From NCBI RefSeq assembly GCF_014230465.1, contig NZ_JAAXCY010000012.1:186001-250000 (forward strand): a stretch of 64,000 nt of DNA, written 5' to 3'. Made by a program: the position numbers and the translations under genes. The stretch comes from Pseudomonas cremoris (lineage in GTDB: Bacteria > Pseudomonadota > Gammaproteobacteria > Pseudomonadales > Pseudomonadaceae). The notes below the pieces were generated by a model, which saw only the letters and a program-made list of their open reading frames with translations, did no database searches and was not told the DNA's origin. The first letter of the stretch is position 1, and each line of letters starts with the position of its first letter. This document shows positions 35,330-46,682 of this stretch, in pieces.

Positions 35330-37261
35330 TTAGTACTGCCGGGCCTTGGCCAGGTGTTCATTGAGTTTTTTTGCAGCAGCATTCGTGCGCTCGCTGGTCG
35401 ATACCTGTGCCACGCCCACTCGCCACCACGACAAGTAGCCGTGGATCATGGTCTTGGGCAGCACCTTGATATCGATCAGCGTTGAAACCGTTTGGGTACG
35501 TGCATCCGCCAGCGCCGCTTCCAACTGCTCGACGGTGCTGACCTTGTAGGTCTTGCAGCCGTAAGCCGCTGCGCTCATGGCGAAGTCCACCGGGATCAGC
35601 CCGCCGTCGAGCTTGCCGCTTTCGGGATTGCGGTAGCGGAACTCGGTGCCGAAGCTGTCCATGCCATTGCCGATCTGCAGGTTGTTGATGCAACCGAAGG
35701 CCATGTTGTCCAGCAGCACCACGTTGATCTTGCGCCGCTCCTGGATCGAGGTGGCGAGTTCTGAGTGCAGCATCATGTAGGAGCCGTCGCCGACCAGGGC
35801 GTAGACCTCCTTGCTCGGCTCGGCGAGTTTCACGCCCAGCGCGGCATTGATCTCGTAGCCCATGCACGAATAACCGTATTCGACGTGGTAGGTGTTCACG
35901 CCCTTGCTGCGCCAGGCGCGTTGCAGGTCACCGGGCAGGCTGCCAGCAGCGGCGACGATGATGGCGTCGTCGGCCAGGGTTTCGTTAAGTACGCCAAGCA
36001 CACGGCTTTGGGTGAGGCAGGAGCCGGTCAGTTCGATAAATTCGCGCAGGACGGCACGGTCCAGAAGGTCGTCGACCTCGGGCACGAAACCGTCGCCCGA
36101 ATATTCGACCTGATGCACACGGTCCACTTCGGCGTCCAACTGCGCCTTGGCATCCTGGACCTGCTCGCCCCAGCCGGAGCGGTAATCGCCCAAGGCATCG
36201 GCCAGCGCGTCCAGCGCCACTTGGGCATCAGCCAAGACTTGCACAGCGTCGAGTTTCAACACGTCGGCAGCGCTGATATTGAGGTTGAGAAACTTGACGT
36301 CCGGGTGCTTGAACAGCGACTTGGACGAGGTGGTGAAGTCGGTGTAACGGGTGCCGATGCCGATGATCAGGTCCGCCTCTGGCGCCAGCAGGTTGGCTGC
36401 CAGACAGCCGGTTTCGCCAATGCCACCCAGGTTCAGCGGATGGCTGGAAACCACGGCGCTCTTACCCGCTTGGGTTTCAGCGAAGGGAATATCAAAACGT
36501 TCGGCGAAGGCCTGCAGCGCCGCATTTGCGCCGGAGTACTTCACCCCGCCACCGCAGATGATCAGCGGCTTGCGCTTGCCTCGGAACGCGGCCAGTGCAT
36601 CGCCGATCATTGCCGGGGTGGCCGGGCGACGGTCGATACGGTGCACACGTTTTTGCAGGAAATAATCCGGGTAATCCCAGGCTTCGGCCTGCACATCCTG
36701 AGGCAACGCCAGCGTCACAGCGCCGGTTTCCGCTGGGTCAGTGAGCACGCGCATGGCGTGGATCGCAGCGGTCATCAACTGCTCGGGGCGGTTGATGCGG
36801 TCCCAGTATTTGCTGACCGAACGGAACGCATCGTTAGTGCTGATGCTCAGGTCGTGGAACTGTTCGATCTGTTGCAGCACTGGATCAGGCTGGCGGCTGG
36901 CGTACACATCACCGGGCAACAGCAACAGCGGAATGCGGTTGGCGGTGGCGGTGGCAGCGGCGGTCAGCATATTGGCGGCGCCGGGACCGACGGACGCCGT
37001 GCACGCGTAGATCTTGCGACGCAGGTGTTGCTTGGCAAAACCGATGGCCGCGTGGGCCATGCCCTGCTCGTTACGGCCCTGGTGCACCACCAGGTCGCCG
37101 CTGTCTTGCTCAAGCGCCTGGCCCAGGCCCAGCACGTTGCCGTGGCCGAAAATGGTGAACACGCCGGCGACGAACTTGCTCTGCACGCCATCGACTTCGA
37201 TGTATTGGTTGTCCAGGAACTCCACCAAGGCCTGGGCCATGGTCAGTCGGGTTGTGGTCAT
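35330..37261 (-). CDS. iolD: 3D-(3,5/4)-trihydroxycyclohexane-1,2-dione hydrolase
   Basis: A 643-residue thiamine-diphosphate enzyme that opens the cyclohexanedione ring to 5-deoxy-glucuronate, the third step of inositol breakdown. It has an N-terminal TPP pyrimidine domain ([20 protein letters not shown]), a central domain and a C-terminal PP domain with the [15 protein letters not shown] and NVVLLDN motif that binds Mg-TPP. Ten bases separate it from iolB. Full family length. Confidence 0.94.
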   Translation of the reverse strand: MTTTRLTMAQALVEFLDNQYIEVDGVQSKFVAGVFTIFGHGNVLGLGQALEQDSGDLVVHQGRNEQGMAHAAIGFAKQHLRRKIYACTASVGPGAANMLTAAATATANRIPLLLLPGDVYASRQPDPVLQQIEQFHDLSISTNDAFRSVSKYWDRINRPEQLMTAAIHAMRVLTDPAETGAVTLALPQDVQAEAWDYPDYFLQKRVHRIDRRPATPAMIGDALAAFRGKRKPLIICGGGVKYSGANAALQAFAERFDIPFAETQAGKSAVVSSHPLNLGGIGETGCLAANLLAPEADLIIGIGTRYTDFTTSSKSLFKHPDVKFLNLNISAADVLKLDAVQVLADAQVALDALADALGDYRSGWGEQVQDAKAQLDAEVDRVHQVEYSGDGFVPEVDDLLDRAVLREFIELTGSCLTQSRVLGVLNETLADDAIIVAAAGSLPGDLQRAWRSKGVNTYHVEYGYSCMGYEINAALGVKLAEPSKEVYALVGDGSYMMLHSELATSIQERRKINVVLLDNMAFGCINNLQIGNGMDSFGTEFRYRNPESGKLDGGLIPVDFAMSAAAYGCKTYKVSTVEQLEAALADARTQTVSTLIDIKVLPKTMIHGYLSWWRVGVAQVSTSERTNAAAKKLNEHLAKARQY

Positions 37262-37271
37262 GTCGCGCCCC

Positions 37272-38060
37272 TTAAAGGTCCAGTAGCCAGCTGTGCTGCG
37301 GGTCGTTGTGGAAGTGCCAGGCGCGCTTGGGGCCGGCCATCACGTTCAAGTAGTAGGACTCGTAGCCGTACGGCACGCTGACCGGGTGATAGCCCTTGGG
37401 CACCACCACCAGGTCGCTGTTTTCCACGGCCATGGCCTGGTCGATGCTGCGGTCATCGGTGTACACGCGCTGGAACACGAAGCCCTGGGGCGGGTTGATC
37501 TGGTGGTAATAGGTTTCTTCAAGGAAGCTCTGGTGCGGCAAGTCGTCGGTGTCGTGCTTGTGCGGCGGGTAGCTGGACGAATGCCCGGACGGCGTACGCA
37601 CTTCCACCACCAGCAGCGAATGAGCCGGCTCGGTGTCCGGCAGGATGTCGCACACGTAGCGGGTGTTGGCGCCCTTGCCGCGCACGCTGCGCTTGCAGTG
37701 TTCCGGGCGGATCAAGCGTGGCTCGTAACCTGCGGCACCGGGCGCAGCGCACACGGCAATCTGTACATCGCTCAAGGCGGTGACTTGGGCCGTGGTGCCC
37801 GGAGGGAGGTAGGCAGCAAAGGGGGATTTGTCTTCGAATACCGACTGGCGATCACCCAGGTTCTGCCAGTTGAAGCCCTCCCCTTCAATGTTCACCCGAC
37901 CACTAAGCAGCACCAGGCACAGTTCCTTGTCAGCGGCGTTGACCGGCAGGGTTTCACCCAGGCTCAAGCGGTAGGCCTTGAAGCCTACGTACTCCAACCG
38001 CCCGTCTTCCAAGGCGACCATGGTTTGCCCGCGTTTGTTGCTCTTGACCAGCAGGCTCAT
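37272..38060 (-). CDS. iolB: 5-deoxy-glucuronate isomerase
   Basis: A 262-residue bicupin isomerase converting 5-deoxy-glucuronate to 2-deoxy-5-keto-gluconate. The typical [20 protein letters not shown] block carries metal-ligand His and Glu residues, followed by [20 protein letters not shown] and the family's conserved C-terminal [12 protein letters not shown]. Its start overlaps the iolE stop by four bases (ATGA), so the two are coupled. Confidence 0.94.
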   Translation of the reverse strand: MSLLVKSNKRGQTMVALEDGRLEYVGFKAYRLSLGETLPVNAADKELCLVLLSGRVNIEGEGFNWQNLGDRQSVFEDKSPFAAYLPPGTTAQVTALSDVQIAVCAAPGAAGYEPRLIRPEHCKRSVRGKGANTRYVCDILPDTEPAHSLLVVEVRTPSGHSSSYPPHKHDTDDLPHQSFLEETYYHQINPPQGFVFQRVYTDDRSIDQAMAVENSDLVVVPKGYHPVSVPYGYESYYLNVMAGPKRAWHFHNDPQHSWLLDL

Positions 38061-38950
38061 GAGTGGGTCCTCTCGGTGAGCAGCGCACGCAGCGTGTCGT
38101 AGCCCTTTTTCGCATACACGTAGCTCGGCGCAACGGCCGGATCCTGTTCGGCTTCAACCACCAGCCAGCCTTCGTATTTCGCGGCCAGCAACACGTCGAG
38201 CAGTTCGGCAAAGTCGATGTCGCCATCGCCGGGCACGGTGAAGGTGCCGTTGACGATGCAATCCGGAAAGCTCCACATCTGGTTGCGTGCCAGCTGCACC
38301 ACCGGCTTGCGCACGTCCTTGAAGTGCACGTGGCAGACGCGGTCGATGTGTTTTTTCAGCACCTCAAGCGGATCGCCGCCACCCATGTAGCAATGGCCCG
38401 AGTCGAACAGCAGGCCGACTTCCGGCCCGGTGCGCTGCATCAACTGGTCGATGTCTTCAGGGGATTCGACATAGGCACCCATGTGGTGGTGGTACGCCAG
38501 GCGCACGCCCTGGGACAGGGTGAATCGCGCCAGTTCAGTGAGTTTGTCGGCGTACTCCTGCCAGGCCTGCTCGCTGTGGAACCGTGGGCGTTCGATCAAG
38601 CGAATACGCGAGCCCTGGATGGAATCGGCCACTTCGCCGTACACCAGTACCGTGGCGCCGTTTTGTTTGAGCAGCTCAACATGGCCGGCGATCGCCTCGA
38701 TTTCTTCGGCCACCGAACGGCGTGCCAGGCGGCTGGAGTACCAGCCAGACACCAACGCCAGGTCGTAGGGGCGTAGCACGTCGCCGACGCCTTTGGCGTC
38801 CTTGGGAAACTTGCCGTTGAGTTCGAAACCTTCGTAGCCGATTTCCTTGCCTTCGCTGAGGGCGGTGCTCAGGGGCGTTTCACCGCCCAGGGCCGGCAGG
38901 TCGTCGTTGCTCCAGGAAATCGGGTTGATGCCAATTCGGATTGCGGGCAT
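38057..38950 (-). CDS. iolE: Myo-inosose-2 dehydratase
   Basis: A 297-residue TIM-barrel of the xylose-isomerase-like AP_endonuc_2 family. It dehydrates 2-keto-myo-inositol to the trihydroxycyclohexanedione used by IolD. Starts MPAIRIGINPISWSNDDLPA, then EGFELNGKFP, LAYHHHMGAYVES, GLLFDSGHCYMGGGD and CHVHFKDVR carry the His/Glu/Asp metal ligands. AAGGTG precedes the ATG. Separated from iolC by a REPIN. Confidence 0.93.
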   Translation of the reverse strand: MPAIRIGINPISWSNDDLPALGGETPLSTALSEGKEIGYEGFELNGKFPKDAKGVGDVLRPYDLALVSGWYSSRLARRSVAEEIEAIAGHVELLKQNGATVLVYGEVADSIQGSRIRLIERPRFHSEQAWQEYADKLTELARFTLSQGVRLAYHHHMGAYVESPEDIDQLMQRTGPEVGLLFDSGHCYMGGGDPLEVLKKHIDRVCHVHFKDVRKPVVQLARNQMWSFPDCIVNGTFTVPGDGDIDFAELLDVLLAAKYEGWLVVEAEQDPAVAPSYVYAKKGYDTLRALLTERTHS

Positions 38951-39000
38951 GGCTGCACCTTTTGTTTTTATCTAACTTAAGCCAGGTGAAATTTGCTTTG

Positions 39001-39096
39001 TGTGGGAGCGGCGGTTCGACTTGCTCGCGAATGCGGTGTGTCAGATAAAGATGCTGTGACTGATACGCCGCATTCGCGAGCAAGCCCGCTCCCACA
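39001..39096. repeat. REPIN, copy 3 (between iolE and iolC)
   Basis: Left arm GTGGGAGCGGCGGTTCGACT is altered: relative to the other copies about seven extra bases interrupt the GGGCTTGCTCGC core. The right arm at 39072-39096 is standard. Like copy 2 it lies between codirectional iol genes. Confidence 0.88.
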
Positions 39097-39126
39097 TTTG
39101 ACTGCATTCCACATTTAGAACTGTGT

Positions 39127-41064
39127 TCAGCCTCGAGCACTGCGCCAGGCATTGATGAGCTGTTCGAACGTCGCCTGAACCTGCTGAATCAAACTCTCAT
39201 CATCAATCTCCCCCGCCAGCCACGCACGGCTTGGCTCCTGGAAGATCGTGCGGCCCACGGCAAACCCGCGGCAGGTAGTGCTCTGGCTGGCCTGCTGGAA
39301 ACCATCGGCGAGAAACTCAGCTGTCGCGTTCAAGCCCAACAACACCACGCCACGGCAGTACGGGTCGCGCTCCTGGATCAATTCATCAAGCTTTTTCCAA
39401 TCTTCGGCCGACTGCGCCTCAATCTTCCACCACGCGGGGTAGATGCCCAGGTTGTACAAGCGCTTGAGGCTGCGGTACAGCACGTCCGGGTAAGTGGACG
39501 GGTGATCCTTGGGCGGGATGACTTCCAGCAGCAACTCATGGCCGCTGACCAGGGAGGCCTCGTACGCCGCCTTGAGCTGGGCTTCCTGTTCCAGGCGCAG
39601 CAGGGGTTCATCGTCCGGGTGGAATTGCACCAGGCACTTGATGATCTGCTCCTGCGGCCAGGCGATCAGGTTGCTGCCAATCGAGCGGCCGTGTTCGAAC
39701 GCCAACGGACGCGAGTTCTGCACTTCCACCGGACGGGCGATCCACCAGCCACGACCGCTGGCAGCGTTGAGGGCGTCCTGGCCGAAGCGCTGGTCGGCCA
39801 GCAAGCCCACATCGGCGGCGACGCCCTGCTCGGCGAGTTTTTTCTCCACCCGCTCGATGGCTTGGATAAACAGCTGTTTGGCCGCGCTGATACGTGTGGT
39901 GTCTTGGCCGCCGCGTTGCGCCAGGTCCACCAGTTGCCAGCGATGGTCGAACGCAAAGATGAACAGTTGCTTCCACTGCTTGCTCGGCACCGACACGCGG
40001 TGCAGGCGTTGCAAGGTCACGTCCTGGTCTGGCCGGGTGATCGGCACCGGGCTGTTGAACAGGTATTCCAGTTCGGCCGGCGTCGGCATGGCCGGGGCGC
40101 AGGCGTGGCGTGAGACCACCAAGCCACCGCAGGCGTTGGCTAACTGGCTGCAGCGCTCGTCGCTGGCATCGTTGATCCAGCCACTGAGGAAGCCCGACAT
40201 AAAGGCATCGCCTGCCCCCAGTACGTTGAGCACTTCAACGCGTACGCCGGGGTAGATCGCACCGTCTTCCAGCCGCGCGGGGATGGCGCCGTGGATCACC
40301 GTACAACCCTGTGGGCCGAGCTTGACCACCAGGGTTGCCGGGGTCAGTTCGCGTACGTTGCGCAAGGCAGTGAGCAAATCTTCGCTGCCGCCCGCGATCA
40401 GGAATTCTTCTTCGGTGCCAACGATCAAGTCGAAGCGCGGCAGGATCTTCTGCACATGCGCGCTCACGTTCTGGTCGGCGACAAACCGGGTTTCACCGTC
40501 GGCCTTGCCCGCCAGGCCCCACAGCACCGGGCGGTAGTCGATATCCAGCACGCGTTTCACATTGTGCTTGGCTGCGTAATCCAGCGCCTGGATGCTGGCC
40601 TTGTACACGCTGTCGGTGGAGAAATGCGTGCCGGTAATCAGCAGGGCCTTGCTGGAGGCAATAAAGGCTTCGTTGATGTCTTCGGCGCGCAGGGCCATGT
40701 CGGCGCAGTTTTCGCGGTAAAACACCAGGGGGAAGGTTTCGCGGTCCTTGAGGCCCAGCAGCACCAGTGCGGTGAGGCGCTCCGGGTCGACCTTGATGCC
40801 GCTGACATCGCAGCCTTCACGGGCCAGGGATTCCACCAGGAAGCGACCCATGTGGTCGTCCCCTACCCGGCTTAGCATCGCCGACTTGAGCCCAAGCCGT
40901 GCGGTGCCAAACGCGATATTGGCGGAGGAACCGCCGAGGTACTTGGCGAAGCTGGACACGTCCTCAAGCCGCGCACCCACTTGCTGCGCATAGAGGTCGA
41001 CGCCCAGGCGCCCGAGGCAAATCAGATCCAATTGACGCCCACTGGCAAAACGAGTCTGGCCCAT
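39127..41064 (-). CDS. iolC: Bifunctional 5-dehydro-2-deoxygluconokinase / DUF2090 aldolase-like protein
   Basis: A 645-residue fusion. Residues 1-330 are a PfkB-type kinase (LDLICLGRLGVDLYAQQVGA, GGSSANIAFGTARLG, and the anion-hole NVLGAGDAFMSGFLSGW with catalytic Asp) that phosphorylates 2-deoxy-5-keto-gluconate. Residues about 335-645 are DUF2090, an aldolase-fold domain (FIFAFDHRWQLVDLAQRGG, PAWWKIEAQSAEDWKKLDEL) that probably cleaves the phosphorylated sugar in place of a separate IolJ. CAGGAG six bases before ATG 41064 sets the start. First gene of the catabolic operon, with the regulator divergent. Confidence 0.93.
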   Translation of the reverse strand: MGQTRFASGRQLDLICLGRLGVDLYAQQVGARLEDVSSFAKYLGGSSANIAFGTARLGLKSAMLSRVGDDHMGRFLVESLAREGCDVSGIKVDPERLTALVLLGLKDRETFPLVFYRENCADMALRAEDINEAFIASSKALLITGTHFSTDSVYKASIQALDYAAKHNVKRVLDIDYRPVLWGLAGKADGETRFVADQNVSAHVQKILPRFDLIVGTEEEFLIAGGSEDLLTALRNVRELTPATLVVKLGPQGCTVIHGAIPARLEDGAIYPGVRVEVLNVLGAGDAFMSGFLSGWINDASDERCSQLANACGGLVVSRHACAPAMPTPAELEYLFNSPVPITRPDQDVTLQRLHRVSVPSKQWKQLFIFAFDHRWQLVDLAQRGGQDTTRISAAKQLFIQAIERVEKKLAEQGVAADVGLLADQRFGQDALNAASGRGWWIARPVEVQNSRPLAFEHGRSIGSNLIAWPQEQIIKCLVQFHPDDEPLLRLEQEAQLKAAYEASLVSGHELLLEVIPPKDHPSTYPDVLYRSLKRLYNLGIYPAWWKIEAQSAEDWKKLDELIQERDPYCRGVVLLGLNATAEFLADGFQQASQSTTCRGFAVGRTIFQEPSRAWLAGEIDDESLIQQVQATFEQLINAWRSARG

Positions 41065-41168
41065 GCTGGCTCCTGTTATTTTTATCAGCCTGCGTTGCAC
41101 CGCCGTGGCGACGGCAAACGCTCTTGGTGGATGCAGACTAGAACGTCCGGCGACGGCAATCAATATTT

Positions 41169-41203
41169 ATTCCATAATTATTTTTAGTGGAATATTTTTT
41201 CCA
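41169..41203. promoter_or_regulatory. Operator-like repeats between iolC and its regulator gene
   Basis: ATTCCA (41169-41174) with TGGAAT (41188-41193), and overlapping TGGAATATTTTTTCCA (41188-41203), give two inverted GGAA/TTCC pairs in a strongly A/T-rich divergent promoter. RpiR/MurR proteins often bind such sites. The matching repeat at 33063-33093 supports one regulator for both transcripts. Confidence 0.55.
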
Positions 41204-41348
41204 ATACGCCAGCATAGAGGCACGCCAGCCGCCGTGCATCGTTTCAGCAAGCCACGCGGGCCGTGATGCCGGGGTATTTTTTTGCGCCTACCCTGTAGAC
41301 TTGCGCCACCCATCAGCGCATCAGAAGAACAAGCCAGAAGGATTGCCC

Positions 41349-42257
41349 ATGTCCCGCACCGATCCCGAGACCACCCTGGAAGACACCGTCGCCAGCCCTC
41401 CGGTCAATGCCGAGCGCCTGTTGCAGCTGATCACCGACGAATACGAGAGCCTGCCGCGCCAGCTCAAGCGCATCGCCAGCTACATGAGCCAACAGAGCGA
41501 CCGCATCATGGTCGACCGCATCAGCGACATCGCGCGCGAATGCGAAGTGCACCCCTCGGCCATCGTGCGGTTCTCCCAGCGCTTTGGCTTCAGCGGGTTC
41601 AGTGAGATGCAGGCGCTGTTTCGCGAGGCGTATACCCACAAGACCACGCCGGTGCAGAATTACCAGCAGCGTATCCGCAGCATGATCGCCAACAAGTCGC
41701 AGAAGGCCAGCGGCGGCGACCTGGCGCGCGAGTGCGTGAATGCCACCTTGTCTGGCATCGAGCGCCTGGGACTGGAACTGGACGATGTGGCCTTTGAGAA
41801 AGCCGTGGACCTGGTGGTCAATGCCGACAACATCTACGTGGTCGGCGTACGCCGCTCCTTCGCGGTGGCCGACTACCTGGTCTACAACCTGCAGCACACC
41901 AACAAGCGCATCCACTTGATCTCCGGCCTGGGCGGCAGCTACCGCGAGCAGATGCGCAGCGTGCGCGCCAATGACCTGGTCATCGCCATCAGCTTTACGC
42001 CTTACGGCAAAGAGACCCAGCATTGCCTGCGCATCGCGCAGCACCACCAGGCCAAGACCTTGATCATCACCGACAGCAACCTGTCGCCCCTGGCCAAGCG
42101 GGCGAACGCGGTGTTGTTGGTGAATGAAGGGTCGTCGTTTGCCTTCCGTTCGTTGAGCGCCACCTTGTGCCTGTGCCAGGCGTTGTTTATTGCGGTGGCG
42201 TATCGGTTGGAGTTGAAAGTGGATGAAATTCACGAACAGGTCGGGTTCGACGACTGA
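41349..42257 (+). CDS. RpiR/MurR-family transcriptional regulator, probable inositol regulator
   Basis: A 302-residue protein. The N-terminal HTH_6 domain (LPRQLKRIASYMSQQSDRIM, VHPSAIVRFSQRFGFSGFSE) binds DNA, and the C-terminal SIS domain (NIYVVGVRRSFAVADYLVYN, DLVIAISFTPYGKETQHCLR) binds a sugar phosphate. ATG 41349 has AAGGAT upstream. Divergent from iolC; RpiR-type IolR repressors of proteobacteria usually respond to a phosphorylated inositol-pathway intermediate. A REPIN and the convergent cusA gene follow. Confidence 0.9.
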   Translation: MSRTDPETTLEDTVASPPVNAERLLQLITDEYESLPRQLKRIASYMSQQSDRIMVDRISDIARECEVHPSAIVRFSQRFGFSGFSEMQALFREAYTHKTTPVQNYQQRIRSMIANKSQKASGGDLARECVNATLSGIERLGLELDDVAFEKAVDLVVNADNIYVVGVRRSFAVADYLVYNLQHTNKRIHLISGLGGSYREQMRSVRANDLVIAISFTPYGKETQHCLRIAQHHQAKTLIITDSNLSPLAKRANAVLLVNEGSSFAFRSLSATLCLCQALFIAVAYRLELKVDEIHEQVGFDD

Positions 42258-42277
42258 CCGGTAGCACTGAATATCCC

Positions 42278-42367
42278 TGTGGGAGCGGGCTTGCTCGCGA
42301 ATGCAGTGTGTCAGCCGCCGAAAAGGTTAACTGATACTCCGCCTTCGCGAGCAAGCCCGCTCCCACA
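42278..42367. repeat. REPIN, copy 4
   Basis: Standard arms TGTGGGAGCGGGCTTGCTCG and complement with a spacer of about 47 bases. It fills the space between the convergent RpiR regulator and cusA genes, ending six bases from the cusA stop. Confidence 0.9.
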
Positions 42368-42372
42368 TTTGA

Positions 42373-45300
42373 TCAGCGGCGCATCAGGCGATACGCCGCC
42401 GGAATCACGAACAGCGACAGCAACGGCGCAGTGAGCATCCCACCGATCATCGGCGCAGCGATGCGGCTCATCACTTCACTGCCCGTACCGCCCCCCAACA
42501 GAATCGGCAGCAACCCGGCAATGATCACCGCCACGGTCATTGCCTTGGGCCGTACTCGCATCACCGCACCTTCGGTGATCGCCGCCAACAGGTCACCGTC
42601 CTCGCGCTCGGTCCAGGCGTTTTTCAGGTAGAGCAACATGATCACGCCGAACTCCGCCGACACCCCCGCCAACGCAATAAAGCCCACGCCAGTGGCCACC
42701 GACAGGTTGAAGCCCAGCCAGTAAAGCAACCACACCCCGCCCGTCAGTGCGAACGGCAAGGTCGCGAGGATCAGCAGCGCTTCGTCCACACGGCGAAAGG
42801 TCAGGTACAGCAGCACAAAGATGATCAGCAGTGTCGCCGGCACCACCAGCTTCAAGCGCTCATTGGCCCGCTCCAGGAACTCGAACTGGCCCGAATAGCT
42901 GAGGCTCATGCCCGGCTGCAAATGCACGTGCTGGTCGATCGCTGCACGCAGGTCCTTTACCACCGAGGCCAGGTCGCGGTCGCGGACGTCGATATACACC
43001 CAGCCAGAGGGTCGTGCGTTTTCGCTCTTGAGCATCGGCGGGCCGTCGCTGATTTTGATTCGGGCGACGGTGCCCAAGGTGATCTGGCTGCCCGCTGGCG
43101 TATAGATCGGCAAGTTGCCCAGCGCCGTCACTGAGTCACGCCACTCTTTCGGGTAACGCAGGCTGATGGGGAACCGCGCCAGGCCTTCCACGGTTTCGCC
43201 GATGGTTTCGCCGCCAATGGCACCGGACACCACCGCCTGCACATCGGCGATATTCAGCCCATAACGCGCAGCCGCCGTACGGTCGATGTCCACGTCGATA
43301 TAGCGCCCACCGGTCAGGCGTTCGGCCAGCGCCGAGCTGACACCGGGCACGCCCTTGGCGACCTTTTCCACGGTCTGGGTGACCGCGTCGATCTGCATCA
43401 GGCTGGTGCCGGCGACCTTCACGCCAATCGGGCTCTTGACCCCGGTGGCGAGCATGTCGATACGGTTGCGAATCGGCGGAATCCAGATATTGGTCAGGCC
43501 GGGCACCTGCACCACTCGGTCCAGTTCCTTCACCAGTTTGTCCGGGGTCATGCCGGGACGCCATTGGTCCCTGGGCTTGAACTCGATGGTGGTCTCGAAC
43601 ATTTCCAGCGGGGCTGGGTCGGTCGCGGTTTCAGCACGGCCAGCCTTGCCAAAAACGTGGGCGACTTCGGGCACGGTCTTGATCAAGCGGTCGGTGCGTT
43701 GCAGCAACTCCCCGGCGGTTTGTGTCGACAAACCTGGCAGCGCCGAAGGCATGTAGAGCAAGTCGCCTTCGTCCAACGGCGGCAGGAACTCGCCGCCCAG
43801 CTTCGACAATGGCCACAGCGCGCTGGCGACCATCAGCAGCGCCACCAACAACGTCATGCGTGGCCAGCGCAGCACCGCGTCCAGCGCCGGTTGATAGAGC
43901 TTGATCAGGCCGCGATTGAGCGGGTTGCGTTGTTCATCGGGAATCCGCCCGCGAATCCAGTAGCCCATCAGCACCGGAATCAACGTCACCGACAACCCAG
44001 CCGCTGCGGCCATGGCGTAGGTCTTGGTGTAGGCCAGCGGGCCGAACAGCCGCCCCTCCTGGGCCTGCAAGGTAAACACCGGAATAAACGACAAGGTGAT
44101 GATCAGCAAGCAGAAAAACAACGCCGGCCCCACCTCGACCGCTGCATCGGTCATGACCTTCCAGTGCTCGTCGCCTTTCAATTCACGACCGGGATTGGCG
44201 TGATGCCAGGCCTCGATCTTCTTGTGCGCGTTTTCGATCATCACCACCGCCGCATCCACCATCGCGCCAATGGCAATCGCGATACCGCCCAGGGACATGA
44301 TGTTGGCGTTGATCCCTTGGAAACGCATGACGATAAACGCGATCAGCACCCCCACTGGCAACGAGATAATGGCGACCAGTGACGAGCGCAAATGCCACAG
44401 GAAAATCCCGCACACCAGCGCCACCACCAGGAATTCTTCCAGCAGTTTGTGGCTGAGGTTGTCCACGGCACGGTCGATCAACTTGCTGCGATCGTAGGTG
44501 GTGACGATTTCCACGCCCGGCGGCAGGCTGCTTTTCAGTTGCTCCAGCTTGGTTTTGACCGCTGCGATAGCTTCGCGGGCATTCTTGCCGCTGCGCAGGA
44601 TCACCACGCCGCCCACTGCCTCGCCCTCGCCGTCCAGTTCACTGATGCCTCGGCGCAGGTCTGGGCCCAGCTGAATGGTTGCCACGTCGCCGAGGGTGAC
44701 CGGCACGTTGTTAGCGTCGAGGCGCAGGGGAATCGCACGAAAATCGCTGAGGCTTTGCAGGTAGCCGGACGCACGCACCATGTACTCGGACTCGCCCATA
44801 TTCAGCACCGAGCCACCGGTTTCCTGGTCGGCCTTGGCGATAGCCTCCTTGACCTGCGCCTGGGTGATGCCGCGACTGGCCAGTGCCAACGGGTCGAGTT
44901 GCACTTGGTATTGCTTGACCTGACCGCCAATGGTGGCGACTTCCGCCACATTGGGCAGGGTCTTGAGTTCGAACTTGAGGAACCAGTCCTGCAGCGCGCG
45001 CAATTGCGCCAGGTCGTGCTGGCCGCTACGGTCCACCAGCGCGTACTGGTAGATCCAACCCACCCCGGTAGCGTCCGGGCCCAGTGCCGGTTTGGCCGAC
45101 GCAGGCAGCCGCGCCTGCAACTGGCTGAGGTATTCCAGCACGCGCGAACGCGCCCAGTACAGGTCGGTACCTTCATCGAACAGCACGTAGACGTAGCTGT
45201 CCCCGAAGAAGGAGAAACCACGCACGGTCTTCGCCCCCGGCACCGAGAGCATGGTGGTGGTCATTGGGTAGGTGACCTGGTTTTCCACGATCTGCGGCGC

Positions 45301-45468
45301 CTGGCCCGGGTAGGGCGTGCGGATGATCACTTGCACGTCCGAGAGGTCCGGCAACGCGTCGACCGGTGTGTTCTGCACGGCCCAAACGCCCCACGCCGTG
45401 ATGAACAACGTAGCCAGCAGTACCAGGAAGCGGTTGGCCACCGACCAGCGAATCAACAAGGCGATCAT
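42373..45468 (-). CDS. cusA: Copper/silver efflux RND transporter inner-membrane pump
   Basis: A 1,031-residue heavy-metal RND pump (12 membrane helices, two large periplasmic loops) exporting Cu(I)/Ag(I) by proton antiport. It starts [20 protein letters not shown]. Methionines that correspond to the CusA metal relay are visible in [25 protein letters not shown] and [15 protein letters not shown]. Helix 4 carries the proton-relay motif [20 protein letters not shown]. It overlaps cusB by four bases. Normal length. Confidence 0.93.
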   Translation of the reverse strand: MIALLIRWSVANRFLVLLATLFITAWGVWAVQNTPVDALPDLSDVQVIIRTPYPGQAPQIVENQVTYPMTTTMLSVPGAKTVRGFSFFGDSYVYVLFDEGTDLYWARSRVLEYLSQLQARLPASAKPALGPDATGVGWIYQYALVDRSGQHDLAQLRALQDWFLKFELKTLPNVAEVATIGGQVKQYQVQLDPLALASRGITQAQVKEAIAKADQETGGSVLNMGESEYMVRASGYLQSLSDFRAIPLRLDANNVPVTLGDVATIQLGPDLRRGISELDGEGEAVGGVVILRSGKNAREAIAAVKTKLEQLKSSLPPGVEIVTTYDRSKLIDRAVDNLSHKLLEEFLVVALVCGIFLWHLRSSLVAIISLPVGVLIAFIVMRFQGINANIMSLGGIAIAIGAMVDAAVVMIENAHKKIEAWHHANPGRELKGDEHWKVMTDAAVEVGPALFFCLLIITLSFIPVFTLQAQEGRLFGPLAYTKTYAMAAAAGLSVTLIPVLMGYWIRGRIPDEQRNPLNRGLIKLYQPALDAVLRWPRMTLLVALLMVASALWPLSKLGGEFLPPLDEGDLLYMPSALPGLSTQTAGELLQRTDRLIKTVPEVAHVFGKAGRAETATDPAPLEMFETTIEFKPRDQWRPGMTPDKLVKELDRVVQVPGLTNIWIPPIRNRIDMLATGVKSPIGVKVAGTSLMQIDAVTQTVEKVAKGVPGVSSALAERLTGGRYIDVDIDRTAAARYGLNIADVQAVVSGAIGGETIGETVEGLARFPISLRYPKEWRDSVTALGNLPIYTPAGSQITLGTVARIKISDGPPMLKSENARPSGWVYIDVRDRDLASVVKDLRAAIDQHVHLQPGMSLSYSGQFEFLERANERLKLVVPATLLIIFVLLYLTFRRVDEALLILATLPFALTGGVWLLYWLGFNLSVATGVGFIALAGVSAEFGVIMLLYLKNAWTEREDGDLLAAITEGAVMRVRPKAMTVAVIIAGLLPILLGGGTGSEVMSRIAAPMIGGMLTAPLLSLFVIPAAYRLMRR

Positions 45469-46682
45469 GGCTGGGCTCCCGGCTGCATGTTCATCGCCGC
45501 TTCGGCGGCGGTTACGCCTTTGAGGCTGGCTTCGGAGTCGAGCAGGAACTGGCCTGATGCGACGACCTGCTGGCCTTCCTGCAGGCCGCTGAGAATGACG
45601 GTTTGCTCCTGGTTTTCGGCCCCGGTCTGGACTTCCACCGGACGGTAATGGCCGCCCTCCTCGGCCAACATCACCAACACACGCTTGCCGGTGCGGATCA
45701 GCGCCTCACTGGGCACCTGCAACACCGGTTGCCCGCTGGATTGCGCCAGGCGCACCTGGGCGGTCATGCCCGGGCGCAAGTTGCCATCCGGGTTGGGCAG
45801 CTCGACGCGCACCTGCACCGTACGGCTGTCCATGGCAGTGGCCGGCAGGATCGCGCTGACGGTGCCATCGACCACCTGGCCTGGCAAACCAACAAAGCGG
45901 CTCCGCACGGTTTGCCCCACCCGCAACGCGGCGCCTTGGGCTTCGGGCACCGCAACCTGCAGCCACACCCGGTCCAGGCCATTGAGCCGCGCCAGGGTTT
46001 GCCCCGCCGCAACCGTCATACTTTCGCGCACCTCCAGGGTTTGCAATGCACCGCTCAGCGGACTGCTGATCGTCAGCACCGACTGCACCTGACCACTGCG
46101 CTCCATCCGGCTGATCAACGCCGCCGGCATGCCGCTCAGGCGCAGGCGTTGACGGGCGGCGGCGATCAAGCCGTTATCACCGCTGTGACGCAGGGCCAAA
46201 AATTCTTCCTGGGCCGCCGCCCATTCCGGTATCAGCAGGTCTGCCAAGGGCTCGCCCGCCTTGAGCACATCCCCCGGTGCCCGTGCGTAAACCCGCTCGA
46301 CAAACCCCGCCGCACGCGCCTGCACCACCGCCACATCACGCTCGTTGAAGGCGAGGATGCCCGAAACGTCCAGCGTCGAGGCCAACACACCACGGGTGAC
46401 CGATGCCAGACGCACGCCGATGTTCTGCGCTTGGCGCGGGTCGATCTGCACACCCGGCGTCTGCATCGCCGCGCCTTCGGCGTAGCGCGGCACCAGTTGC
46501 ATGTCCATGAAGGGCGATTTGCCAGGCTTGTCGAACTTCTGCTGCGGGTACATCGGGTCGTACCAGTACAACGCCGGTTTGTCCTCTTTGACGCCAACAG
46601 CGGCGGCCGGATGCAACTGCGCCACCCCGTAACCGACGCCCAGCCCCGCCAGCACTAACGCGGCGACGATTCGATTATTCAT
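45465..46682 (-). CDS. cusB: Copper/silver efflux periplasmic adaptor
   Basis: A 405-residue membrane-fusion protein: N-terminal anchor ([20 protein letters not shown]), a heavy-metal-binding segment [20 protein letters not shown] followed by MDMQLVP, then lipoyl/hairpin and beta-barrel domains ([40 protein letters not shown]). The Met residues in the metal segment hand copper to CusA. Start at 46682 overlaps the cusC end by eight bases; an in-frame ATG at 46697 is an alternative. Confidence 0.92.
   Translation of the reverse strand: MNNRIVAALVLAGLGVGYGVAQLHPAAAVGVKEDKPALYWYDPMYPQQKFDKPGKSPFMDMQLVPRYAEGAAMQTPGVQIDPRQAQNIGVRLASVTRGVLASTLDVSGILAFNERDVAVVQARAAGFVERVYARAPGDVLKAGEPLADLLIPEWAAAQEEFLALRHSGDNGLIAAARQRLRLSGMPAALISRMERSGQVQSVLTISSPLSGALQTLEVRESMTVAAGQTLARLNGLDRVWLQVAVPEAQGAALRVGQTVRSRFVGLPGQVVDGTVSAILPATAMDSRTVQVRVELPNPDGNLRPGMTAQVRLAQSSGQPVLQVPSEALIRTGKRVLVMLAEEGGHYRPVEVQTGAENQEQTVILSGLQEGQQVVASGQFLLDSEASLKGVTAAEAAMNMQPGAQP

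Noticed and set aside
35765..37381. 538-codon open frame on the plus strand
   Set aside because: Antisense to iolD and iolB, with no ribosome site and no recognisable domain.
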